From contig OV277868.1 in the NCBI GenBank assembly GCA_922989275.2, positions 14,380,291 through 14,444,290 on the forward strand: DNA of 64,000 bases. The letters run 5' to 3'. Positions within the stretch are counted from its first letter, which is position 1. The number at the start of each line of letters is the position of its first letter. Made by a program: the position numbers and the translations under genes. This document shows, piece after piece, positions 55,311 through 64,000 of this stretch. The notes beneath the pieces were generated by a model, which had not been told where the DNA came from, did no database searches, and saw nothing but the letters and a program-made list of their open reading frames with translations. This DNA comes from Gari tellinella (taxonomy: Eukaryota > Mollusca > Bivalvia > Cardiida > Psammobiidae).

Positions 55311-56204
55311 ATATTATCCCCACCATGTTACATATACAGCATCGAATTTCTATAAGTGTACGAGAACAAATCGGTTACTATCAGTTGCATGCAAACAGCA
55401 CATTACCAAAAAGGTGTATCTTACTGTCACTGAAAAAAGTAGTTAATGAAGCTGATAATCACTTACATTCTAGATGCTGAGAGTTTTCAGATTGAGCACA
55501 CACAAATTTACAAACTAGTGATAATAGGTAAAAATGAAACACAAGCTAAAACAAGCCGAGGTGAAATGTCAGAAAGCAATTATTTGAAAACAACACATTA
55601 AAAGGTAGACGACATTATTGTGTAGTAGGTATTCTCATGCACAAGAAATTATTCGAATCCTAAGCTGTAAGTGATATTCTAAAACAAGAAGGGCGAATAA
55701 AATATTAATCAAATCTATTATTGATATTGCATTGGCCACCATATGGGCATTGTTTAGGACATTCTTCCTGCACATACCCTCTCGGGATGAAACACGGTTG
55801 CAGACAGCTTTGGAATGGGAACGTGAACTGCTGCAAAGAAATAATTGTGGTCCAACTGTGTGTTTTCACTTATCGGTTGTCATGATTTTTCAATTGAAAC
55901 TTACATTTCACAAGCGATAGTATTTCCTCGAGTTCATATCTGAATCACGCGTTCAGGTATAGACCACACATCTTAGCGATGAACATCAGCAAAACTTTGC
56001 TGCTTTGATTTAGGCATTTATTAGGGGAAATAATCTACCTGATCTTGACCCAGCAGAGTTTTGCTGGAGGAAGGAAAAACGGATAACATCTTCACAGCCA
56101 GCGATTTGGACCGAAAACCTTGTCATAACACTAGAGTTTATTCTTAAACTGAGTCAGGGTAGCATGCACTGTAGAACGTAACTATTGATATGTAAAAGCA
56201 TGGA
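55311..56204. other. No gene recognised
   Basis: No recognisable exon or repeated structure. Confidence 0.4.
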
Positions 56205-56395
56205 TGGACGAGTTGGGTTTTAGGGTACTGCAACACAGAATAGGTCATATAGCGCCGATAAATGATGAGAGGTGATGAGATGAGATGATGATGATTTCAG
56301 AACTAGTCTCATTCGTTGCGAACCAGCGCATGGGAGCAAAACCACCGACCTGTCTTCCTTTTAGTTCTTGGCAGCGGGCATTATCTTGGTCAAAT
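56205..56395 (-). mobile_element. SINE-like retroposon, copy 2
   Basis: Inverted match to 26455-26675. The minus strand shows GCCAAGAACTAAAAGGAAGA, GGTCGGTGGTTTTGCTCCCA and the CCCAACTCGTCCATCCA end. Confidence 0.7.
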
Positions 56396-56529
56396 AAACA
56401 GAAACCTTCCTATGACAATTAAGCCCCAGAACCACGATCAGGTAGGAAGGTCTCTTTGGATAAATGTAAAAGCGCCCTTGTGAACAAATACCATGTGCTA
56501 AATTAGAACCAGTCAAGAAACAACTGTTT

Positions 56530-57995
56530 ATTCTGACTTTTGAACATTTTAAATATTTTAAGCATTTCTTTCGCAATTTTGGCCGCTCTCTTGGATATAC
56601 GAAAATGCTCGATGGTGAAAAGGTGTCACGCGCAATATTTCAATAATGAGTATAATCTGTCAATAATAAGTATCATTCTGGTAGGGTCAAACCATTCAAG
56701 AATAAGAAATACTGAATGTTGTTGTTTGGACTTACTTTGTTTTAAAGCATTCGGTCAACGCTTTGATTGCCATCTCGAATATATGGAAATTCTCAAGCGT
56801 GACAATATGTCACCCACGTACAGTTCCAAAAACAAGTATCATGTTTTCAATAACAAGCATCCCCAGCTTAAATATACGGGAATACTCAAAGATTAAAAGA
56901 TGTAGCTCGTTACATTTCATCAATAAGTATCATGGTTTTAATAGTAAGTATAATTATGTTGATATCGAGTAAGTTAAGAATAAAAAATGTATGATTGTTG
57001 ATTTTTTTGACGTTTTTTGCTACACAAAATGTCCCTCACCATTTATGCCGCCATCTTGAATATACGGAAACGCTCAATGATAAAAAGATGTCAACCATAA
57101 TATTTCAATAATAAATATGACCATTTCAATAACGAATATCATAATGGTGACATCAAATAAATAGAAATTATGAATGCTGAGTTGTAGACCATTTTGTTTT
57201 AAAATATTTCGGTAGCCATATAAGCCACCATTTTGAATACACAGAGATGCTCAAGGGTGACAAGATGTCATCCGTAATAGTTCAATAATATGTATCATCA
57301 TTTCAGTAAAATCTTTCATGATGGTTGGGTAAAATTAGGTTAGAAAAACAAATACGAATGCTGAAGTTAAGAGTAGTTTTTAACCCATTTGGATAGCCAT
57401 TTTAGCCGCCATTGTGAATAAACGCAAATGCTGAAGGGTGATAAAATGTCACCCGTAACATTTCTGAAACATGAAATGTCCTTTAAATAATAACTCTCAT
57501 TATGGTGAGGTCAAATCAGTTAAAAAGAAGGAAACAATGAATGCTGCTTTTTAGGACTATTTTGTTTAAAAGCATTCCGGTAGCCATTTTGGCCGCCATC
57601 TTGAATATACAGAAATGCTCAAGGGTGACAAGATGTCATCCGTAACAGTTCAATAATCAGTAATATCTATCATTATGGTGGGGTCAAATAAGAAAACCAA
57701 ACCATGAATGTATAAGTTTAGAGTAGTTTGTTTCTCCATTTTAGCCGCCATTTTGAATATACTGAAATGCTCAAAAGTGACAAGATTCCACCCGTAACAT
57801 TTTAAAGACATAAAAACGTCTTTTGAATAATATCTATCATTATGGTAAGGTCAAATCAGTTAAAAAAAGACAAAGTAATGCTGATTTTTGGACTATTTTG
57901 TTTAAAAAGCCTTTCGGCAGCCATTTTGGCCGCCATCTTGAATATACGAAAATGCTCAAGGGTGACAAAGTGGCACCCGGTGGTTTTTCAATCAG
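56530..57995 (+). repeat. Satellite array, about 180-bp unit, eight to nine copies
   Basis: The phrase GCCGCCATCTTGAATATACG and then AAATGCTCAAGGGTGACAAG, ATGTCACCCGTAACATTTCA recurs at about 56580, 56766, 57050, 57228, 57405, 57592, 57745 and 57930, with a partial copy near 56865. Spacing is mostly 150-188 bp. Reading frames over it are incidental. Confidence 0.9.
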
Positions 57996-58291
57996 TAGCA
58001 TATGCTGAAGCAGATTCAGTCGAGAAAAAAACTTAGGACGGCATTTCCAGGTCAAGTCAGCCCTCTGCCGGACTATATATAGCCTTAGTTCAACCACTCA
58101 TTCCGCCGAATATCTTTTTTTAAAGATATTTCTTGTTATCAATGAGCGCTATCAAGCATTTACGAGTGAGTGTATACAGGTAAAATTAGATCGTATGGCA
58201 CACCTATTGTTTCCAATGTTTACAAACATAAAGGTAAAAACATTGCAGGTAAAATGGCATAATCAAAGATATTAAAACCAATCGCTACAGG
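57996..58291. other. No gene recognised
   Basis: Contains CCAATCGCTACAGGTAAG before the tRNA-like sequence; a similar CCAATTGTACAGGTATG occurs at 58871. Confidence 0.4.
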
Positions 58292-58391
58292 TAAGTGGCC
58301 GTGTAGCCCAGAGGTAGTATCCGCCGCTATAATGGTACAGGCTATTGCATATTTTGGTGGTTGTTGGTTCGAATCTCACTATGGGCAAACT
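58292..58391 (+). mobile_element. tRNA-like sequence with T-run (SINE head or pseudogene)
   Basis: GTGTAGCCCAGAGGTAG resembles an A box and GTTGGTTCGAATCTCACT a B box, about 60 bp apart, with a run of 11 T at the end. The cloverleaf does not close well. Confidence 0.5.
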
Positions 58392-58749
58392 TTTTTTTTT
58401 TAAGTTTTATATTTGGAATCAAATTGTGTCTAGTGCGTTACTACAAATGTTCTGCAGTCAAAGTTGTAGATCTGCATTGGAATGGGCATTTTGTGTTTTC
58501 ATATATATTGTTGTGTTTCCATAGGGGACGCTAATTGGTAATCAAGTTCCCCAGTTTAGCTTCCTCTGTGCAATAATGATTAATCTATTGCATTTTTAAC
58601 AATTCCTTTTGCCTGCGTATTTAGAACGACTCGCTGTGTACTGTGCTTAGCCATCGCTGCAAGTCAAATGTATTATTACTACAAGGCATACATAAAATGA
58701 TTTACGTTGACTAAAGCATGCTTTTGCAAATGAAAAAAAGAAATAAAAA

Positions 58750-58822
58750 GAATCCGTCGGTGAGATTTGAACTTGGGACCTATTATACATAACGCCTCTG
58801 CCTATACCTTTAGGCCACCGTC
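58750..58822 (-). tRNA. tRNA-like sequence, degenerate
   Basis: The minus strand reads GTGACGGTGGCCTAAAGGTA, then TAGGCAGAGGCG and CCCAAGTTCAAATCTCACCG. Acceptor GACGGTG and CACCGAC pair at 6 of 7 positions and the D stem is GCC/GGC. GATTCTTTTT follows as a possible terminator. The T stem is poor. Confidence 0.5.
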
Positions 58823-59074
58823 ACTTTACATTTTAGTGTTGGGGTCTTAAACATATAACACTGACGAGACCAATTGTACAGGTATGTTTTGTTTACATTT
58901 TAAGTGGGTTATGCGATCTAAAACGGACTGTACTTAGCACAAATGGTGTTTACGCCAGATTTACAACTACGTCATATACAGGGCTCCCTCTCTATACCAA
59001 CACCCGATGGGAGACAGTGATTATATGCGTGTTGTACGAAGGGAGTTGTTAAATGGAGGGAAATTGGCTTCAAT

Positions 59075-59125
59075 TGCAAACAGCGCAAACGCGGTGTCTG
59101 ATCTGAATTCAAGCTGTTTGTCACT
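59075..59125. repeat. Palindromic MITE half
   Basis: GCAAACAGCGCAAACGCGGT and GTCTGATCTGAATTCAAGCT then GTTTGTC. Confidence 0.65.
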
Positions 59126-59329
59126 CGCCATTTTTGTTCTGTCAAAAAAAATCCAATATGACTGTGACTTTGAGAAAAACAGGTGATGCCAATCTTAAGC
59201 AAAATATATTGCAGCAGTGATATGTTGGATGTAATTGTTGTGAGACGAAACTCGTTGTTGAGAGGGCCGTTGTAGGGAGGGAGCACTGAGTAGGGCTTGG
59301 GCATCGGTTTATAAAGTATTATCTGAAAG

Positions 59330-60190
59330 ACTGCAATAGAGCAACCCGGGATCTAACGCCCAATCCATATATTGTTGCCCGGGATGAAAAACCAAAATAC
59401 ATATCTGGAAGCCCCGGATCTAACGCTCAATCTATATGTTGTAACCTAGGGTCTAACGCCAAACCCATATCTGGTTGCCCAGGATCGAACCCTTAATCCA
59501 TATGTTGTAACCCGGGATCTAACGCCCAATCCATATGTTGTAACCCGGGACCTAACGCCAAATCCATATATGTTAGCCCGGGATCTAACGCCTAATCCAT
59601 ATGTGAGCCCGGTGTCTAACGCCCAATCCATATGTTGTAGCCCAGGGTCTAACACCCAATACATATGTTGTAGCCTGGGATCTAACGCCTAATCCATATG
59701 TTGTAGCCCAGGGTCTAACACCCAATCCTTATGTTGTAACCCGGGATCTAACGCCCAATCCATATGTTGTAACCCGGGACCTAACGCCAAATCCATATCT
59801 GTTAGCCCGGGATCTAACGCCTAATCCATATGTAAGCCCGGTGTCTAACGCCCAATCCATATGTTGTAACCCGGGATCTAACGCTCAATCCATATCAGGA
59901 TATTGAGCGTACAATCTATATCTGGTAGCGGCTAAGCCCCGGATCTAACGCCCAATCCATGTCTGGTAGCCTGGGATCTAACGCCTAATCCATATGTAAG
60001 CCCGGTGTCTAACGCCCAATCCATATGTTGTAGCCTGGGATCTAACGCCCAATCCATATGTTGTAGCCCAGGGTCTAACACCCAATCCATATGTTGTAGC
60101 CTGGAATCTAACGCCGAATCCATATGTTGTAGCCTGGGATCTAACGCCCAATCCATATGATGTAGCCTGGTATCTAACGCCCAATACCTT
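59330..60190 (-). repeat. 33-bp minisatellite, about 25 copies
   Basis: Unit GGATCTAACGCCCAATCCAT then ATGTTGTAGCCCG, with some shortened units. Because 33 is a multiple of three, frames remain open and give 11-residue repeats such as MDWALDPRLQH, but units with different lengths break them and no start context or domain is seen. Larger blocks are duplicated (59500-59640 resembles 59740-59870). Considered non-coding. Confidence 0.95.
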
Positions 60191-60530
60191 AGTTACACTT
60201 GGAGAAGGACTTTATTTATTCCTATTTAAACAATTGAATTACAGACCCTATGCTTTTAAAGTGTGACACAATTTAGTGTTCAGAACTAGACAATTTATTT
60301 AAATTTGACCAGGAAATAGTTCGGAGATTGATCAAACACCGAGTTACGCCAACTTGTTTACAATGGAAATATTTTTGGCACAGGCGCGTTTATCATTCAT
60401 TAGGAAATAATAAGGAGTTGTCCACTGCACACAACGACTAGCGACTGTTGATCTCAGACACACAAACAGTCAGTGAGTGCCTGCTGGTAGTGAAACACAA
60501 AGCTGCATAACTCACCTGTCACAAAAACAT
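60191..60530. other. No gene recognised
   Basis: A GATCAAACACCGAGTTACGCC fragment (60339) belongs to the palindromic MITE family. Confidence 0.4.
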
Positions 60531-60749
60531 CTGGGCCCGTTTCAGAAAACTTCGTACTACAAATGTTGTCGTAAGTCAGATTATAAAAGTCTCAATTATT
60601 ATTTATTTCTCCATCTAATCCTGGCTTGTGACAAAGAGATGTAACAAGACAGGATTAGAAGAAGAAATAAGAAATTAAAATTTAATGTATTTTAAAGTTT
60701 TGACTTACGACCGTTTTTGTCATAAGAAGTTTTATGAAACGGACCACAG
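60531..60749. mobile_element. 219-bp MITE with about 90-bp inverted repeats
   Basis: CTGGGCCCGTTTCAGAAAAC at the left is complementary to TTTTATGAAACGGACCACAG at the right. GTCGTAAGTCA and TTTCTCCATCTAATCCTG also have inverted partners, so most of the element folds back. Confidence 0.85.
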
Positions 60750-60954
60750 ATGTTTACTACCAAGGCAGTTTGCAAGTATTACATGGTGTTGAAGACATCA
60801 AAAGTCGAAATAAGAACGGTTAGAGTGTTACTCTCCGTCGCTCTATCAATGCCCTATCACCGTTCAGCTGGACAATTCCAGATTTCAATAAGGTCTGATC
60901 CATTTTTAACAATTTAGGACTAAACTATACGATGTATCCTAAACGACAAACAGT

Positions 60955-61070
60955 ACAGACAGGGCAAGCGTACTCCTCACACGTACACTGTTTGTAAATG
61001 TCGAGTTAACAGATCAATAACACTTTCGTTTTAACAACAAGAGGCCCATTATGGCCTTGGTTACAGTAGT
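60955..61070. repeat. Fragments of the 7021-type repeat and of a GGCCC hairpin end
   Basis: CACGTACACTGTTTGTAAAT (60977-60999) resembles the direct repeats at 7021 and 7661. AACAAGAGGCCCATTATGGC (61038-61057) is a solo end of the hairpin-capped elements. Confidence 0.55.
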
Positions 61071-61163
61071 ATCTTTTATTTCCTCCATTAAGGAGAGCAT
61101 TTTACATAAACAAAAACAATATATATATACACGTAACAACATGAAACTAACAGTAATGCACAA

Positions 61164-61366
61164 CAGGGCTCCAAACAAGAGGGGTTAAATTAAGTTGTTA
61201 GACATTTATCGTTCAAAGCTGCAACAAAACGCACAGTACGACTACTCATTAGAATCGTATATTCGAGACGATTCCAATGAATAGTTACACCGTAGGTCTG
61301 TTCTGTTCTGTTCTAATTTACACATAGAATTTTTAGTTTTGAAATCTCACCTTATTTGGAGCCCCG
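61164..61366. mobile_element. CAGGGCTCCA MITE, copy 4
   Basis: Ends CAGGGCTCCAAACAAGAGGG and CACCTTATTTGGAGCCCCG. Central hairpin ATTAGAATCGT / ACGATTCCAAT. GTTCT units (about 61297-61316) interrupt the right half. Confidence 0.8.
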
Positions 61367-61723
61367 CATATAGATCCATCCATAATACCTCTTACGAAAC
61401 GAAACAAGGAGATACAAGGACAGCGTATCACAAGTTACACCAGAGAACAAACAGACATACGCAAGGAAACACACAGTACGCACATAGAAACGCTCACACG
61501 CACGTTATTTTTCCTTTACATAGGGGAATCCCTTTCGAAACGAAACAAAGAGATAACCAAAGGAACTATTGCAATAAAAAGCATACATGTACTAGAAAAA
61601 GATAATAACCCATTAGATCATAGATATGCACTTTTACGTTTTATACATATTCTTCAATTGGAGAAAATCGTTTCAAGTGGTTCAGTCAGTATATACCATA
61701 AGAAATATTTCAATGTACAAGCT

Positions 61724-61845
61724 GATGGTAGCTTAAAGCAGGCTGAAAGGTAGACCAAAATGAACCTGAAGGCGCATTTTGCTGCACTTTCAGCCCGCTT
61801 TAAGTGGTTATCTTTAATACTAGAAACGAACTATGAGGTTAGGGG
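61724..61845. mobile_element. CTTAAAGCAGG palindromic MITE, copy
   Basis: GCTTAAAGCAGGCTGAAAGG faces TGCACTTTCAGCCCGCTTTA, with GCGCATTTTGC at the centre and AATACTAGAAACGAACTATG outside. Confidence 0.85.
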
Positions 61846-61889
61846 TTAAATTAACTTAAACAGATAGTTATTTATTGGGATTGCAATTT

Positions 61890-61926
61890 ACATAATTATA
61901 TACAGTAACATAATTATATACAGTAA
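61890..61926 (+). repeat. 18-bp tandem duplication
   Basis: ACATAATTATATACAGTA occurs twice in a row. Confidence 0.9.
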
Positions 61927-62618
61927 AGCTCCCCTAATACGACCAGCAAAACGGGCGCTAATAAAGTGTATAAAAGACAGGTGACAGGACAAAGCATGAT
62001 GAAAGCAAAGCAATTTGACAAGTGGTTTGGGAAGAAACTTGCGTAAGTTATGGAAATTACTTTAAAACATCTGGTAGAGAGTCACTCATGAATCTTTTGT
62101 GTAAAATTATTTTCAAATCTGACATGTAGTTTCACGACACCAGGCGTCGGACACAGGCTGACTTTGGCACCTCTTTAGAAACGATTTTGACAAAATAATC
62201 CCACTTGGTCGCTTGCTTTTTAACGGGCACCTGTGTTGAAACTAGAAATAGGTTTATGAGGTAACTTGTTAAACACCATAAACAACTTAATTCATACATA
62301 TCCTTTTTACGGCTTTAAATTTATTTTTACTTTCAACCTGCTCTAAGTTGTCTCCTATCTTCAATATCAGGATCAAAACTGTTTGCAAATGCGCTTTATG
62401 ACGTCATTGAGAGTGAACGGGTTAACAAGCGTGGTATTTAGTCACAAGAGACATCCATGCTACTTCTATTTAATGGTTGACTTTAAGCCATTCTATATTA
62501 CATAATTCTGTCTCATTTGCATAAAAAATGGAGACAAAATTAATTGCCACGAACAAATTGAAATTTCCAATATGAGATGTACATGGTTGAATCCCCTCTC
62601 ACTAAAAACTTTTCTAAT
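61927..62618. other. No gene; degenerate MITE flanks
   Basis: TAATACGACC...AAAAGACAGGT words resemble the MITE at 6604. GAAACTAGAAATAGGTTTAT (62240) resembles the outer flank of the CTTAAAGCAGG family. No coding region. Confidence 0.45.
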
Positions 62619-62791
62619 TTAGAAATAATCTATGCTCTACCGTTGTTAAACGTTATTTTACAACGGTTGGGAGTTGTGATGCGCATGAATTGACCACGAA
62701 GGCCGAAGGCCAGAGTGGTCAATTCCTGCGCATCATAACGACCAGCCGTTGTAAAATACCGTTTCACAACGGTAGACCATAGATTATTTCA
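62619..62791. mobile_element. 173-bp palindromic MITE
   Basis: GAAATAATCTATGCTCTACC and GGTAGACCATAGATTATTTC are inverted with one mismatch. The arms continue through ACGTTATTTTACAACGG, GATGCGCA and AATTGACCAC to the centre GAAGGCCGAAGGCCAG. Confidence 0.9.
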
Positions 62792-63770
62792 ATTCTAACA
62801 TGACCAGATTTAAAGATATTAATTAGAAAGGAAATCAAATGTTCCATACTTATTTCCTCAGCGAATGCAGTTTTTCGACCGAATAACTTCTCCCGCGGCT
62901 TTTACAAGAATCTAACACCCAACAGCAAATTGCACCCACAAAACACATTTACCGACCCACCATCTGGCAAAGAACAAACATAACATGAAACAAGACCGAC
63001 AAATTGGGAAATTACAGTAACATGTCTGGTTAAAAGTATAAGGACTTTACGTAACACGTCACGTCATTTTGAAACTGCGGGAGGGGTGGGGTAGGGAATA
63101 GCGTAAAACGTCTCAGGTATACCACGATGAGCTTGTTCTATGTTTAGTGATCAAGACGCGTGTCATGTTAGAATATTTACATTCACCCTGTAAAGTCTTT
63201 ATGTAATCCTATTAAAAAAATATGCAGTCCATCTGCCGGTGAACCTACAAATCGAAACTGGTTCTAGCCAGTTCGGATTTCCCCCGTGCTATTCGTGGAC
63301 TTCCTAAAATAGACTACATCAGGCACTTAATACTAAGCTCCCATTGGTCGACGGTCATATGACGCTAGCGGAGTGATACAGACCCAGTTGGTCGACTACG
63401 AAGCCTATATAGGTCGTTGCTATCGCGTTGCTATGTGGGTAAATGGGTTAAGAAAACAACAGCGACATGTATTTTGAGAATGTGCTTTGGCAATAGATAT
63501 TCAAGTTGCACTGTTTATTTGTTTGTCTTGTAAGTCTTTTCCAATCACAGAGAGAAAGTTTACTGGGTAAAATCCTGAATTAATAATACAGTTACAGTGC
63601 ATGTAGTTGGGACTACTTTCTCACCTTGTTTAGAAACTGGAATGGCTATTACATCGAGATTACATCTATCAAACCTCTTTGACCGGTATATGATATATTC
63701 ATATACAGAAAAACAAATCTGATGAATATACACATTAAATTGACAAGACAGAAAATAGAATATAAATATA
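62792..63770. other. No gene recognised
   Basis: A CCTATATAGG word lies at about 63400 and TTGGTCGAC occurs at 63345 and 63379, but no transcript start can be argued. AACTGGTTCTAGCCAGTT (about 63257) is a small hairpin. Confidence 0.4.
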
Positions 63771-63887
63771 AGGAATAAGCAACATCTGTTTGCCGCCCAT
63801 GACGGTATGACTACATTAGCTTCGGGGGGTAAGTTTAACGTAAACGCCCTCATACCGTCATGAACGTCAAAAAGATGTTGTTTATTC
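63771..63887. mobile_element. 117-bp palindromic MITE
   Basis: AGGAATAAGCAACATCT and AGATGTTGTTTATTCCT are inverted; CATGACGGTATGA and TCATACCGTCATG are perfect inner arms around a GGGGGG-containing loop. Confidence 0.9.
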
Positions 63888-64000
63888 CTATAATAACCCA
63901 TAACCTGGACTCAACCGTAGTAGACCATTGGTAACTCGAGTCTTACTCATTATGACAGAACAATTAACTGTACCTTTAAAACAAGAACAATTAAGTTATT

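Noticed and set aside
59446..60184. Repeat-protein frames on the minus strand
   Set aside because: They result from a 33-bp minisatellite; unit-length changes break the frames and neighbouring sequence has no gene structure.
63395..63410. TATA box at CCTATATAGG
   Set aside because: No downstream coding region supports a transcript start.

Overview
The window reads as gene-poor, AT-rich animal nuclear DNA, most likely from a marine mollusc and probably a bivalve. The reasons are non-LTR retrotransposon remnants of jockey/CR1/L2-like type, Tc1-like transposase relics, tRNA-like sequences with Pol III style A and B boxes, very many small palindromic (MITE-like) elements, and hairpin-capped elements carrying GTCCGTCCGTC-type tracts, which I associate with bivalve assemblies. 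The taxon is inferred from general knowledge and has not been tested by a search. There is no bacterial gene organisation.

Only one convincing host gene is visible: an intronless 376-codon ABHD15-like alpha/beta-hydrolase on the plus strand (29040-30170). Its nucleophile-elbow serine position is glycine (GIGIG instead of GxSxG) while the Asp and His regions remain, so it looks like a non-catalytic member. No other host exon could be supported.

Layout. 1-2.2 kb: perfect hairpin and short tandem repeats. 2.2-5.6 kb: an almost open minus-strand LINE (endonuclease plus reverse transcriptase) broken by three one-base frame changes. 5.8-9.8 kb: small TIR elements and a long-TIR foldback element. 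10.4-12.8 kb: a decayed LINE RT, then a Tc1-like transposase relic split by a 385-bp TIR element with a 13-bp direct duplication. 15.1-16.3 kb: a 122-bp satellite built on a dispersed palindrome. 18.7-23.5 kb: a 4.78-kb element with about 480-bp terminal inverted repeats, holding nested elements. 23.8-26.7 kb: hAT-like MITE, a TTAA-flanked element carrying a tRNA-like sequence, and a SINE-like repeat. 29-30.2 kb: the ABHD15-like gene. 32 kb: GC-rich foldback elements. 34.7-38.7 kb: large AGT trinucleotide arrays next to retroposon ends and cut by a LINE fragment and a TIR element. 40.4-42.6 and 47.3-50.5 kb: hairpin-capped modular elements, the second triply nested. 51.6-52.7 kb: Tc1-like element. 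56.5-58 kb: 180-bp satellite. 59.3-60.2 kb: 33-bp minisatellite. 60.5-63.9 kb: four further small inverted-repeat elements (three of them clearly palindromic), with short fragments of other families.

The window is a layered transposon graveyard with one single-exon gene in a relatively repeat-poor stretch (27-30.5 kb). Much of the structure comes from a few recurrent architectures: palindromic MITE families present in several copies, elements capped by two different hairpins with tandem cassettes inside, and insertions into earlier insertions that give a relative age order.
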